Positions 7,627 to 16,516 of a DNA stretch of 64,000 bases are shown here, in pieces. A program made the translations under genes and the position numbers. Below the pieces are notes generated by a model, which saw nothing but the letters and a program-made list of their open reading frames with translations, did not search any database and had not been told where the DNA came from. Origin of the DNA: Bifidobacterium saimiriisciurei (GTDB lineage: Bacteria; Actinomycetota; Actinomycetes; Actinomycetales; Bifidobacteriaceae); contig NZ_WHZU01000001.1 in assembly GCF_010667655.1 (NCBI RefSeq), positions 1 to 64,000 of the forward strand, written 5' to 3'. The number at the start of each line of letters is the position of its first letter. The first letter of the stretch is position 1.

Positions 7627-9519
7627 ATGTGTGGAATCGTAGGATATGCAGGAAACATCGAAACCGCGTGCGGCAAGCCGTTGGAGGTCTGCCTTCAGGG
7701 TCTGAAGCGCCTGGAATACCGCGGATATGATTCTGCCGGCGTGGCATTGACGGCACCCGGCATGGATCACGTCGAGGTGCGCAAGAAGGCGGGACGTCTC
7801 GCGAACCTCGTCGAGGACATCGAACGCAAGCCCATGCCGCTGGCGACCGTCGGCATCGGCCACACCCGCTGGGCCACCAACGGCGTGCCAAGCGACGTGA
7901 ACGCCCACCCGCATACCAGCATGGACGGCAAGGTCGCCATCATCCACAACGGCATCATCGAGAACGCATCCCAGCTGCGGCTCGATTTGCAGGCCGAGGG
8001 CTACCGCTTCTCGTCAAACACCGACACCGAGGTGGCCGCCAAGCTGCTCGGCAAGATCGTCGACACCATCATCGCCGACGAGGGCAAGCCGAACCTGTTC
8101 CGTGCCGTTCGCCGGCTGGCCCGCATGCTCGAGGGCGCGTTCACCATCCTGGCGACCGACTGCCGCCAGCCCGACATCATCGTCGGCGCCCGCCATGACT
8201 CGCCGCTGGTCGTCGGCCTCGGCGACGGCGAGAACTTCCTCGGCTCCGACGTGGCCGCGTTCGTCGCCTACACGAAGCGTGCGCTGGAGGTCGACCAGGA
8301 CCAGGCCGTCTGCGTCTCCGCCGACAAGGTCATCGTCACCGACTTCAACGGCAACGTCGTGGAGAATCCGAAGACCTACACCGTCGACTGGGACGCCTCG
8401 GCCGCCGAAAAGGGCGGATGGGATTCGTTCATGGACAAGGAGATCCACGAGGACCCGGCCGCCGTGCAGCGCACGCTGCTCGGACGATTCGACAAGAACG
8501 GCGACCTCAACCTCGACGAGGTGCATATCGACGAGCACGACTTCAAGGCCATCGACAAGATCATCGTCATCGCCTGCGGCACGGCCAGCTATGCCGGCCT
8601 CGTCGCCAAGTACGCCATCGAGCACTGGGTGCGCATCCCCGTGGAGGTGGAGCTCGCCCACGAGTTCCGCTACCGCGACCCGATTCTGACCCCGCGCACG
8701 CTTGTGGTGGCCATCTCGCAGTCCGGCGAGACCATGGACACGCTCATGGCGCTGCGCCACGCCCGCGAGCAGGGCTCGAAGGTGCTGGCCATCTGCAACA
8801 CGCAGGGCGCCTCCATCCCGCGCGAATCCGACGCCGTGCTCTACACGCACGCCGGCCCCGAGGTGGCCGTGGCCTCCACGAAGGCGTTCGTCGCGCAGAT
8901 CACCGCCGCCTACGTGCTCGGCCTGTATCTCGCCCAGATCAAGGGCACGATGTTCCGCGACGAGATCCATCAGATCCTCGGCGGCCTCAAGGACATGCCG
9001 CGCAAGATCCAGTGGGTGCTCGACACGCAGACCGAAACCATCCGCAAGGCCGCCGAAAGCATGGTGAACGCGAACTCGTTCCTGTTCCTCGGCCGTCATG
9101 TGGGCTATCCGGTCGCGCTCGAGGGCGCGCTGAAGCTCAAGGAAATCGCCTACACGTTCACCGAGGGCTTCGCCGCCGGCGAGCTCAAGCACGGCCCGAT
9201 CGCGCTGGTGGACGAGGGCGAGCCGGTCGTGTTCATCGTGCCGCCGGAACGCGGACGCAATGTGCTGCACGCCAAGGTCATCTCCGGCATCGAGGAGGTC
9301 AAGGCCCGCGGCGCCTACATCATCGCCGTGGCCGAGGAGGGCGACAAGGACGTGGAGAACTACGCCGACGTCGTGTTCTGGCGTCCCAAGTGCCCCACGC
9401 TCATGAGCCCGCTCGTGGACGTCGTGCCGCTGCAGCTGTTCGCCATGGACATGGCCAAGCTCAAGAACTACGACGTCGACAAGCCGCGCAACCTCGCCAA
9501 GTCCGTCACCGTCGAGTAA
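7627..9519 (+). CDS. glmS: Glutamine--fructose-6-phosphate aminotransferase (isomerizing)
   Basis: Makes glucosamine-6-phosphate from fructose-6-phosphate and glutamine, the entry to UDP-GlcNAc and peptidoglycan. The 630-residue protein starts MCGIVGYAG, so the nucleophile Cys2 of the glutaminase domain (about residues 2-240) is exposed once Met is removed; this fixes the start. Two SIS sugar-isomerase domains follow (about 305-440 and 480-615), with CGTASYAG, SQSGETMDT and STKAFVAQ, and the standard C-terminus NLAKSVTVE. No glmS ribozyme is visible upstream. Instead a perfect palindrome sits on the promoter, so control appears to be transcriptional. Confidence 0.97.
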   Translation: MCGIVGYAGNIETACGKPLEVCLQGLKRLEYRGYDSAGVALTAPGMDHVEVRKKAGRLANLVEDIERKPMPLATVGIGHTRWATNGVPSDVNAHPHTSMDGKVAIIHNGIIENASQLRLDLQAEGYRFSSNTDTEVAAKLLGKIVDTIIADEGKPNLFRAVRRLARMLEGAFTILATDCRQPDIIVGARHDSPLVVGLGDGENFLGSDVAAFVAYTKRALEVDQDQAVCVSADKVIVTDFNGNVVENPKTYTVDWDASAAEKGGWDSFMDKEIHEDPAAVQRTLLGRFDKNGDLNLDEVHIDEHDFKAIDKIIVIACGTASYAGLVAKYAIEHWVRIPVEVELAHEFRYRDPILTPRTLVVAISQSGETMDTLMALRHAREQGSKVLAICNTQGASIPRESDAVLYTHAGPEVAVASTKAFVAQITAAYVLGLYLAQIKGTMFRDEIHQILGGLKDMPRKIQWVLDTQTETIRKAAESMVNANSFLFLGRHVGYPVALEGALKLKEIAYTFTEGFAAGELKHGPIALVDEGEPVVFIVPPERGRNVLHAKVISGIEEVKARGAYIIAVAEEGDKDVENYADVVFWRPKCPTLMSPLVDVVPLQLFAMDMAKLKNYDVDKPRNLAKSVTVE

Positions 9520-9542
9520 CGGCCGGGCAGCGTTTGTACGTC

Positions 9543-9615
9543 ATCCGCATTTTCCTCGCGCAAGTTGTCGTGAAACGGTCCTGTTTTCGATGATTTGCGC
9601 GGGGAGAATGCGGAT
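9543..9615. terminator. Long imperfect hairpin after glmS
   Basis: Arms ATCCGCATT-TCC-CGCGCAA and complement pair at 19 of 21 positions around a roughly 31-nt interior that also pairs weakly. The element begins 23 bp after the glmS stop. It probably acts as a terminator or 3' processing structure. Confidence 0.6.
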
Positions 9616-9638
9616 TTCGAATATTTGGGGGAGTGATC

Positions 9639-10412
9639 ATGCCGCAACGACACCGCTGGGTGACGGACGAGCCGGATATTCCGTTCGACTTCGACGTGCT
9701 GTATGAGGACGAGCACATCATCGTCATCGACAAGCCGCATTTCCTGCCCACCACGCCGCGTGGCATGTGGTATCGGTCCACGGCGCTGATACGGCTGCGG
9801 GAGCGTCTGGGGGAGCCGCAGATCACGCCTGCACACCGATTGGACCGCGACACCGCCGGCGTGGTGGTGTTCGTGCGCGAGCTCTCCGCCCGTGGCGCCT
9901 ACCAGATGCTGTTCCAGGAACATCGGACGACGAAGACCTACGAATGCCTGGCTCCGGCGCGGCCGATTGTGCGGCCTCGATACGGTACCGTCGAACGATT
10001 GGAGCCGCCGCGCGTGTTTCCGCTGCGGAGGCGCTCGCGCATCGTCAAGGACCGCGGCATCCTGCAGGCATACGAGGAGCCGGGGCGGGTCAACGCGGAG
10101 ACGACGATCGAACTGGGTGCTTCAGGGGAGTGCGGCATTCGGAATGATGAGGGGACCGGGTGCCGTCATCGCTCGATTCGCGCCTATGCCCTGCATCCGC
10201 GTACCGGCAAGACGCATCAGCTGCGCGTGCATATGAACTCGCTGGGCCTGCCCATCCTCGGCGACCCCATGTACCCGCGTGTCATCGACCGCGCCTACGA
10301 CGATTTCTCGAACCCGCTGCAGCTCGTGGCCCGCACGCTCGAGTTCACCGACCCCTACACCGGGGAGCCTCGCCGATTCGATTCGCGCATGCCGTTGGCG
10401 CTCGCCGAATGA
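9639..10412 (+). CDS. RluA-family RNA pseudouridine synthase
   Basis: Predicted 257-residue enzyme that isomerises uridine in rRNA or tRNA. The catalytic motif HRLDRDTAG is present with Asp69 as the nucleophile. The C-terminal motif KTHQLRVHMNSLGLPILGDPMYP is typical of RluA/RluC/RluD. There is no N-terminal S4 domain, which favours an RluA-like rather than RluC/D-like enzyme. ATG 9639 has a strong ribosome site (GGGGGAG, 9627-9633). Two codons upstream another ATG (9633) overlaps that site. Target nucleotide unknown. Confidence 0.9.
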   Translation: MPQRHRWVTDEPDIPFDFDVLYEDEHIIVIDKPHFLPTTPRGMWYRSTALIRLRERLGEPQITPAHRLDRDTAGVVVFVRELSARGAYQMLFQEHRTTKTYECLAPARPIVRPRYGTVERLEPPRVFPLRRRSRIVKDRGILQAYEEPGRVNAETTIELGASGECGIRNDEGTGCRHRSIRAYALHPRTGKTHQLRVHMNSLGLPILGDPMYPRVIDRAYDDFSNPLQLVARTLEFTDPYTGEPRRFDSRMPLALAE

Positions 10413-10458
10413 ACGGTCGGAAAACTCTGGACGTAAAAAGTACTACGTTTAATCGCAA

Positions 10459-10474
10459 TGGTATACTTTTACCA
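10459..10474 (+). promoter_or_regulatory. gnd promoter with dyad
   Basis: An extended -10 (TG-G-TATACT, ending 10467) lies about 69 nt before the gnd start. It is embedded in TGGTA-N6-TACCA. The half-sites resemble the zwf palindrome at 15813. Confidence 0.45.
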
Positions 10475-10535
10475 GCGCGATAACCGTGCCCATGGCGGCT
10501 GCGAGGCCGCCCGAACGTTCTATCGAAAGGCAATG

Positions 10536-11990
10536 ATGAGCGAAGCACAAGCCAATATCGGTGTTGTAGGTCTTGCGGCGATGGGAGCGAGCCTGGCTCG
10601 CAACCTGGCGCACAAGGGCAACACGGTCGCCGTCTACAACCGTCACTACTCCCGTACCGAAACGCTGATTGACAAGCATGGCGACGAGGGCAAGTTCGTT
10701 CCCGCGAAGACGCTGGAGGAGTTCGTCGCATCGCTGACCAAGCCGCGTACGGCCATCATCATGGTCAAGGCCGGCGAGCCCACCGACGACATGATCAACG
10801 CCCTCGCCGACCTCATGGAGCCGGGCGACATCATCGTCGACTGCGGCAACGCCTACTACAAGGACACCATGCGCCGTGAGAAGGCCATCCGCGCCCGCGG
10901 CCTGCACTTCGTCGGCTGCGGCGTCTCCGGCGGCGAGGAAGGCGCCCTCAAGGGCCCGTCCATGATGCCCGGCGGCACCAAGGAATCCTGGAAGACCCTT
11001 GGTCCGATCCTCGAGAGCATCTCCGCCAAGGCCGAAGGCGAGCCGTGCGTCACGCACATCGGCTCCGACGGCGCCGGCCACTTCGTGAAAATGGTGCACA
11101 ACGGCATCGAGTACTCCGACATGCAGCTCATCGCCGAAAGCTACGACCTCATGCGCCGTGGCCTGGGCATGGAGCCGTCCGAGATCGGCGACCTGTTCGA
11201 GGAGTGGAACAAGACCGAGCTGAACTCCTACCTCATCGAGATCACCGCCGAAGTGCTCCACCACGTGGACAAGAAGACCGGCAAGCCGTTCATCGACGTG
11301 GTGCTCGACCACGCCGGCATGAAGGGCACCGGCACCTGGACCGTGCAGACCGCCCTGTCGCTGGGCGTGCCGGTGACGGGCATCGCCGAGGCCGTGTTCG
11401 CCCGCGGCCTGTCCTCCCAGACCGAGCTGCGCGCCGAGGCCGCCAAGCAGGGGCTTGAGGGTCCGTCCGAGGTCGTACCGATGCCGCTTGAGGAGCGTCA
11501 GGCGTTCATCAACGACATCCGCGAGGCGCTGTACGCCTCCAAGATCGTGGCCTACGCGCAGGGCTTCAACGAGATCTCCGAGGCAGCCAAGGAGTACGGC
11601 TGGGACATCGACCTCGCCGCCGTGGCCCGCATCTGGCGTGGCGGCTGCATCATCCGCGCCCAGTTCCTCAACCGCATCTCCGAGGCGTTCGAATCCGGCG
11701 AGGCCAACGTGTCGCTGCTGTTCGCCCCGTACTTCAAGGATGCCGTCGAGACCGTGCAGCGTTCGTGGCGCCGCGTGATCTCCCGCGCCATCAGCTTCGG
11801 CATCCCGATGCCGGTGTTCTCCAGCTCCCTGGCCTACTACGACGGCCTGCGCTCCAAGCGCCTGCCCGCCGCCCTGATCCAGGGCCAGCGCGACCTCTTC
11901 GGCGCCCACACCTACCAGCGCGTCGACGAGCCCGGCGTCTTCCACACCTTGTGGACTGAGGAAGGCCAGGAGGAGATCAAGCAGTCCTGA
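10536..11990 (+). CDS. gnd: 6-phosphogluconate dehydrogenase (decarboxylating), long form
   Basis: Oxidises 6-phosphogluconate to ribulose-5-phosphate and CO2, making NADPH. The 484-residue length and motifs are those of the classical NADP-dependent dimeric enzyme: N-terminal GLAAMGASLARNLA, VKAGEPTDDMI, the substrate motif GVSGGEEGALKGPSMMPGG and KMVHNGIEY. The GAAAGG ribosome site (10525-10530) fits ATG 10536 better than the ATG three bases upstream. The gene converges with the pgl-opcA-zwf operon across a shared terminator, so all four oxidative pentose-phosphate genes sit together. A second, shorter 6PGDH lies at 55797 in the hexonate region. Confidence 0.96.
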   Translation: MSEAQANIGVVGLAAMGASLARNLAHKGNTVAVYNRHYSRTETLIDKHGDEGKFVPAKTLEEFVASLTKPRTAIIMVKAGEPTDDMINALADLMEPGDIIVDCGNAYYKDTMRREKAIRARGLHFVGCGVSGGEEGALKGPSMMPGGTKESWKTLGPILESISAKAEGEPCVTHIGSDGAGHFVKMVHNGIEYSDMQLIAESYDLMRRGLGMEPSEIGDLFEEWNKTELNSYLIEITAEVLHHVDKKTGKPFIDVVLDHAGMKGTGTWTVQTALSLGVPVTGIAEAVFARGLSSQTELRAEAAKQGLEGPSEVVPMPLEERQAFINDIREALYASKIVAYAQGFNEISEAAKEYGWDIDLAAVARIWRGGCIIRAQFLNRISEAFESGEANVSLLFAPYFKDAVETVQRSWRRVISRAISFGIPMPVFSSSLAYYDGLRSKRLPAALIQGQRDLFGAHTYQRVDEPGVFHTLWTEEGQEEIKQS

Positions 11991-12020
11991 TGCTGATTTC
12001 CGATTGCCGCTGATACGGAA

Positions 12021-12059
12021 AAAGGAGGTGCATCCCCGACGTGGGGATGCACCTCCTTT
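12021..12059. terminator. Bidirectional terminator between gnd and pgl
   Basis: A perfect 17-bp stem (AAAGGAGGTGCATCCCC and complement, 5-nt loop) between convergent genes. A-rich on the left and T-rich on the right, so it can work both ways. Confidence 0.85.
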
Positions 12060-12099
12060 GTGTTTGCGACGTTATGCCCAGTCCGTTGCGAACGGCGTC

Positions 12100-12894
12100 T
12101 TACAGGTTCGCGGCGGCGTCCTTGTCGAGCAGCCACAGCGTCTCCTTGTCGCCGCCGGCGAAGGAGCTCGGCACGTGCGGGTTGTTGTATCCGGACAGTG
12201 CCTTGCCCACGGCCTCGGCCTTGCGCGGCGTGGAGGCGAACACCCATACGCGGCGGCAGCGGCGGATGAACGGCACGGTGAGGCTGATGCGCATCGGCGG
12301 CAGCTTGGGGGAGTCGGTGATGCCGATCACACGGGTCTTCTTGTCGTGGTTGCGCAGCACCGGATGGTTCGGGAACAGCGAGGCGAAATGGCCGTCGGGC
12401 CCCACTCCGAACAGGGCGATGTCGAACGCCTGCTTCTTGCCCAGCGCCTTGACGATCTCGTGCTCGTACGCCTTGGCCGCCTTGTTCACGGCGTCGTAGT
12501 TCTCCACGTCGGTGGCGTTGGCGCGTTCCTCCTCGGAGCGGGTGTCGGCCGGCATCTCGTGGATATGCGATTCGGGCATCTGTCCGCTTTCCACGAGCTT
12601 GCCGAACCATGCCTCGCGGGCCTGCAGCGCGTTGCGGTCGGGGTCGTCGGCGGGAACGAACCGCTCGTCGCCCCACCACAGGTGCACGCGGCTCCAGTCC
12701 ACGGCGGTCGCCAGCGGGCTTTCGGCCACGGTGCGCAGCATGGCGATGCCGTCGGTGCCGCCGGTAAGCGCCACGTCCACGCGCTGGCGCTTGGCCAGAC
12801 GGTCCGATATCTTCAGCAGGAACCGCGATGCCAGCGCTTCGCGCAGTACATCGGCGGTCGGGTAGATGATGACTTTCCTATCGATCATTGCCAT
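12100..12894 (-). CDS. pgl: 6-phosphogluconolactonase
   Basis: Hydrolyses 6-phosphogluconolactone to 6-phosphogluconate. The 264-residue DevB/SOL family protein shows DVALTGGTDGIAML, VHLWWGDERFVPADDPDRN, FGVGPDGHFASLFP and a C-terminal segment with aldolase-like sugar-phosphate contacts. The start at 12894 (MAMIDRK) is chosen because GGAGG lies 8 nt upstream; longer in-frame starts exist but cross this site. It is last in the zwf-opcA-pgl operon, though a 287-bp gap with a strong hairpin separates it from opcA, so it may also have its own promoter. Confidence 0.93.
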   Translation of the reverse strand: MAMIDRKVIIYPTADVLREALASRFLLKISDRLAKRQRVDVALTGGTDGIAMLRTVAESPLATAVDWSRVHLWWGDERFVPADDPDRNALQAREAWFGKLVESGQMPESHIHEMPADTRSEEERANATDVENYDAVNKAAKAYEHEIVKALGKKQAFDIALFGVGPDGHFASLFPNHPVLRNHDKKTRVIGITDSPKLPPMRISLTVPFIRRCRRVWVFASTPRKAEAVGKALSGYNNPHVPSSFAGGDKETLWLLDKDAAANL

Positions 12895-13102
12895 GATGGT
12901 TTCCTCCAAAATCCGCCGCGCCATTGTCATATCGTTCGTCCATTTGGCGGCAGGCATATTCAATCGATGTCAGACTAGCGCACCTTCATTGCGTGCGCGG
13001 TGGATTTTCTTGTTCTGTGACACGACATCCACGCGGATGTCATGTGGATTTCAGATTGGATGCGGAACGGACGGACGTCGTCCGTCGCGTCATCCGAATG
13101 TG

Positions 13103-13149
13103 AAAAGGGGCGGCGCCGCGTCGGAATCCGACGTCGCGCCGCCCCTTTT
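13103..13149. terminator. Terminator after opcA
   Basis: AAAAGGGGCGGCG and its complement form a 13-bp stem around a GC-rich interior containing the palindrome CGTCGGA/TCCGACG. It ends in A/T runs in both directions. A further short hairpin (GACATCC/GGATGTC) is visible near 13027-13044. The rest of the gap to pgl shows nothing else clear. Confidence 0.75.
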
Positions 13150-13181
13150 CGTTGATTTGATTCGAATCGTTCGTCCGAGGA

Positions 13182-14117
13182 CTATTCGTGCTCGACGAGC
13201 TCCCAGCCGTGCTGGATGACCTCGGCGTAGATCTCGTCGGGGTCGAGGCGGCGCAGCTCCTCGCTCAGGCAGTCGCCGAGCGTGCGGATCGGCACGGTCA
13301 CGTTCTGCGGCGACTGGCCGGGCTGGGAGATGACGGCCGCGTCCTCGGCGGCGCGCTCGATGCTCAGCACGCCGTCCTCGCGGGTGAAGTACACGCCGGA
13401 GATGGCGTTGAGGTCGTCGGAACGCTCGACGGTGACGGGAACGTCATGCAGGCTCCAGGCGAGCCAGGAGGCCAGCAGCTCCAGCGGCAGGTCGTGCGTC
13501 GGACCGGTGAGCTTCACTGCGGTGATGGGCAGATGCGGAGGCTGGTCGAGCATGGAGACGAGCAGGGCGCGCCAGATCGTCAGGCGGGTCCACGACATGT
13601 CGACGTCCTGCGCGCTGTAGTGGGCGCGCAGCGCGATGAACGCGGCCTCGGGGTTCGGGGCGCGGGTGGCGTCGGTGATACGGCTGCGGGCCATGCGGCC
13701 GATGGCGTTGACGGACGGGTTCTCCGGCGCCTTGGTCGGCCACCAGGCCACGACGGGCGCGTCGGGCACCAGCAGCGGGATGACGAGGGTGTCGAGATGG
13801 CGGATGAGCTCGTCGGCCGGCTTGAGCACGATGATCTCGCCGGCGCCGGCGTCCGCACCGAAACGAATCTGCGCGTCGAGCGTGGAGCCGTCCTCGGCGT
13901 CGGCCGGACGGGCGTGCTTGACGATCACGATGACGCGGCACGGATGCTCGCGGCTTGCGGCGTTGGCCGTCTCCAGCGAGTTCTCCAGCTCCTCGGTGTA
14001 GGTCTCCACGAGCAGGGTGAGCACGCGGCTCTGCGCGGCCTCGCCGCGTTCCTCGTGCAGCTCCTCGATCTTGCGGGAGATCGCCGATGTAGTGGTGTTG
14101 GGCAGGTCGAAAATCAT
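13182..14117 (-). CDS. opcA: Glucose-6-phosphate dehydrogenase assembly protein OpcA
   Basis: An accessory protein needed for assembly or activity of glucose-6-phosphate dehydrogenase in actinobacteria and cyanobacteria. The 311-residue protein begins MIFDLPNTTTSAISRKI, the usual OpcA N-terminus. The start at 14117 overlaps the zwf stop as ATGA and has GGAGG 7 nt upstream inside the zwf end; four residues added by an earlier start are not needed. Other visible segments are PDAPVVAWWP and YSAQDVDMSWTRLTIWR. Coupling to zwf supports a stoichiometric partner. Confidence 0.95.
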   Translation of the reverse strand: MIFDLPNTTTSAISRKIEELHEERGEAAQSRVLTLLVETYTEELENSLETANAASREHPCRVIVIVKHARPADAEDGSTLDAQIRFGADAGAGEIIVLKPADELIRHLDTLVIPLLVPDAPVVAWWPTKAPENPSVNAIGRMARSRITDATRAPNPEAAFIALRAHYSAQDVDMSWTRLTIWRALLVSMLDQPPHLPITAVKLTGPTHDLPLELLASWLAWSLHDVPVTVERSDDLNAISGVYFTREDGVLSIERAAEDAAVISQPGQSPQNVTVPIRTLGDCLSEELRRLDPDEIYAEVIQHGWELVEHE

Positions 14118-15661
14118 GGCATCCTCCAATGGTGTCCGTCGCGGGCAAGCATGTCGTCGGCTTCCTTCGGTCCCCAGGTGCCGGCACGGTAGGGGGCGGG
14201 CTGGCCGAGCGTGCTCCAGAACTCCTCGATCGGGTCGAGGATCTCCCAGGAGAGCTCGACCTCCTTGGTGGTCGGGAACAGCGGCGGGTCGCCGAGCAGC
14301 ACGTCGAGGATCAGTCGCTCGTAGGCCTCGGGGGAGGCCTCGGTGAAGGAGCTGCCGTAGCTGAAGTCCATGCTCACGTCGCGCACCTCCATGGCGGTGC
14401 CCGGCACCTTCGCGCCGAAGCGCAGGGTCACGCCCTCGTCGGGCTGCACGCGGATGACCACGGCGTTGGCGCCGAGTTCGCGGGTGGCTGTGGTTTCGAA
14501 CGGCAGGTGCGGGGCGCGCTTGAACTGCACGGCGATCTCGGTCACGCGCTTGCCGAGGCGCTTGCCGGTGCGCAGGTAGAACGGCACGCCGGCCCAGCGG
14601 CGGGTGTCGACGTCGAGACGGATGGCGGCATAGGTCTCCGTGGTGGAGTCCGGGCTGATGCCGTGCTCGTCGAGGTAGCCGATGACCTTTTCGGAGCCCT
14701 GCCAGCCTTCGGCGTACTGGCCGCGGGCGGTGTGCAGGGAGAGGTCCTTCGGCAGATGCACGGCGGAGAGCACCTTGGTCTTCTCGGCGCGCAGGTCGCT
14801 GGCGGCGAAGGAGACCGGCTCCTCCATGGCGGTGAGGGCCATGAGCTGCAGAAGGTGGTTCTGGATCACGTCTCGCGCGGCGCCGATGCCGTCGTAGTAG
14901 CCGGCGCGGCCGCCGATGCCAAGGTCCTCGGCCATGGTGATCTGCACGTGGCTCACGTAGTTGGCGTTCCAGACCGGCTCGAACATCATGTTGGCGAAGC
15001 GGAGGGCCAGCAGGTTCTGCACGGTCTCCTTGCCGAGGTAGTGGTCGATGCGGAACACGGATTCGGGGCTGAACACCTCGCCGACCACGCGGTCGAGCTC
15101 CTTGGCGCTTTCGAGGTCATGGCCGAACGGCTTCTCGATGATCACGCGGCGCCAGGCGCCTTCGGAGGAGTGGGAGAGGCCGGACGCGGCCAGCTGCTTG
15201 GAGACGACGGGGAAGTCGCGCGGCGGCACGGCCATGTAGAACGCGTGGTTGCCGCGGGTGCCGCGGTCACGGTCGAGTTCGGAGACGGTGTCGCTCAGGC
15301 GGGTGAACGCCTCGGAATCGTGGAATTCGCCCTGTACGAAGCGGATGGAATCGCGCAGGTGTCCCCAGGTGTTTTCGTTGAACGGGGTGCGGCAGTGGGC
15401 GCGCACCTGCTCCTCGGCGTAGTTGGCGAACTCCTCGTTGCTCCACGGGCGGCGGCCGAATCCGACCAGACCGAATCCGGCGGGCAGCAGGCCTCGGTTG
15501 GCGAGGTCGTAGACGGCGGGCAGCAGCTTGCGCTTCGCAAGATCGCCGGTGACGCCGAAGATCACCAGCGAGCATGGTCCGGCGACGCGTGGCAGGCGCA
15601 GGTCGCGCGAATCACGCAACGGATTGGAATACGCTGCCGTATTCCCCACAGTATTCCCCAT
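14114..15661 (-). CDS. zwf: Glucose-6-phosphate 1-dehydrogenase
   Basis: First enzyme of the oxidative pentose-phosphate pathway; makes 6-phosphogluconolactone and NADPH. The 515-residue protein shows the nucleotide-binding GVTGDLAKRKLLPA, the catalytic RIDHYLGKE and the EKPFGHDL segment. It is translationally coupled to opcA by an ATGA overlap. Upstream, a 14-bp perfect palindrome (15813-15826) suggests LacI-type control. In bifidobacteria hexoses go mainly through the fructose-6-phosphate phosphoketolase shunt, so this pathway probably serves mainly NADPH and pentose supply, and gluconate entry further along. Confidence 0.97.
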   Translation of the reverse strand: MGNTVGNTAAYSNPLRDSRDLRLPRVAGPCSLVIFGVTGDLAKRKLLPAVYDLANRGLLPAGFGLVGFGRRPWSNEEFANYAEEQVRAHCRTPFNENTWGHLRDSIRFVQGEFHDSEAFTRLSDTVSELDRDRGTRGNHAFYMAVPPRDFPVVSKQLAASGLSHSSEGAWRRVIIEKPFGHDLESAKELDRVVGEVFSPESVFRIDHYLGKETVQNLLALRFANMMFEPVWNANYVSHVQITMAEDLGIGGRAGYYDGIGAARDVIQNHLLQLMALTAMEEPVSFAASDLRAEKTKVLSAVHLPKDLSLHTARGQYAEGWQGSEKVIGYLDEHGISPDSTTETYAAIRLDVDTRRWAGVPFYLRTGKRLGKRVTEIAVQFKRAPHLPFETTATRELGANAVVIRVQPDEGVTLRFGAKVPGTAMEVRDVSMDFSYGSSFTEASPEAYERLILDVLLGDPPLFPTTKEVELSWEILDPIEEFWSTLGQPAPYRAGTWGPKEADDMLARDGHHWRMP

Positions 15662-15812
15662 GTGCAGCTCCTTTGGTGTTGATAGTGCGCATCAGTCTAC
15701 AGATACGATATCGGTTTGCGTCATCCCTTGCCCGCGTTTTCCTGAAAGGAAAACTTATGACGGGTTATCGAATCCCTTGCGTTTCGGTGCCTCGTCGGTA
15801 TGCAGACATTAT

Positions 15813-15826
15813 GGTAAGCGCTTACC
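15813..15826. promoter_or_regulatory. LacI-type operator upstream of zwf
   Basis: A perfect 14-bp palindrome GGTAAGCGCTTACC with the central CG typical of LacI-family sites. On the minus strand a CATAAT -10-like box follows directly, so a bound repressor would sit on the zwf promoter. Confidence 0.6.
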
Positions 15827-15940
15827 GTTTTCTTTCATCATAGAGTCCGACGATATGGATGGCAAGCCGATGACGGTGTGATGTGTGGATTGCGGATTAT
15901 GGATGTGAAGAGGACTTCCCCTTGGTCCGCTGTCGCGGAT

Positions 15941-15963
15941 GGCTCCCCTCGAGGAGGGGAGCC
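15941..15963. repeat. GGCTCCCC palindrome, copy 2
   Basis: GGCTCCCCTC and complement around 3 nt, 20 bp after the panD stop. It probably also serves as the terminator of the pan block. Confidence 0.7.
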
Positions 15964-15982
15964 AGGGGGATTGCACGGGGTC

Positions 15983-16366
15983 CTAGGCGATCTGGCCGTG
16001 CTTCTCGTAATTGGTCACGCGCGTGGCGTGGTTCTTCCCGTCGACGAACACGACCTTCGGCTTGTGCGTCCTGGCCTCCTCGGCGTCCATCTGGCAATAG
16101 CACATGATGATGGCGGTGTCGCCGGGGTCGAAGAAGTGGGCTGCGGCGCCGTTGAGGCAGATGATGCCGCTGCCGGGCTCTCCGGCGATCGTGTAGGTTT
16201 CGAGGCGCTGGCCGTTGTTCACGTTCACGACGGCGACTTTCTCGTATTCGAGGATGCCGGCGGCGTCGAGCAGTTCGGAGTCGACGGTGATGGAGCCGAC
16301 GTAGTCGAGACGCGCCTCGGTGACGGTGACGCGATGGATCTTGCCCTTGAGCATATTGAGCTGCAT
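15983..16366 (-). CDS. panD: Aspartate 1-decarboxylase (pyruvoyl enzyme)
   Basis: Makes beta-alanine from aspartate for pantothenate. The 127-residue proenzyme has the self-cleavage site at Gly24-Ser25 in DYVGSITVD, where Ser25 becomes the pyruvoyl group. [21 protein letters not shown] is the expected C-terminal core (quoted as two parts: [19 protein letters not shown]). Length fits PanD. It is the last gene of the minus-strand pan block, separated from panC by 150 bp that contain a GGCTCCCC palindrome, so it may be separately transcribed. Confidence 0.96.
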   Translation of the reverse strand: MQLNMLKGKIHRVTVTEARLDYVGSITVDSELLDAAGILEYEKVAVVNVNNGQRLETYTIAGEPGSGIICLNGAAAHFFDPGDTAIIMCYCQMDAEEARTHKPKVVFVDGKNHATRVTNYEKHGQIA

Positions 16367-16400
16367 GATTGTTTCCTTGATTGAAGTTGTGGAATTGATG

Positions 16401-16452
16401 GGCTCCCCTCATCCCGCTTCGCGGACGGCTGGTCTCGGTTGCGAGGGGAGCC
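16401..16452. repeat. GGCTCCCC palindrome, copy 3
   Basis: Arms GGCTCCCCTC and GAGGGGAGCC separated by 32 nt, between panC and panD. The interior contains CGCTTCGCGG, itself a small hairpin. Confidence 0.7.
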
Positions 16453-16516
16453 GAATATGGCGGGGAGCCGAAGGGGGCGAATCGTCCGATGGCCTCAGTG
16501 GAAGACCATCGGGGAC

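Larger units (their letters stand above)
15662..15982. other. Intergenic region zwf-panD
   Basis: About 320 bp between the zwf start and the panD stop. It holds the zwf upstream palindrome (15813-15826) and the GGCTCCCCTC palindrome (15941-15963). No supported gene was seen. Confidence 0.6.

Noticed and set aside
9468..9923. tRNA-adjacent-looking antisense frame after glmS
   Set aside because: Translated pattern looked familiar but no cloverleaf or TTCGAATCC-type arm is present.
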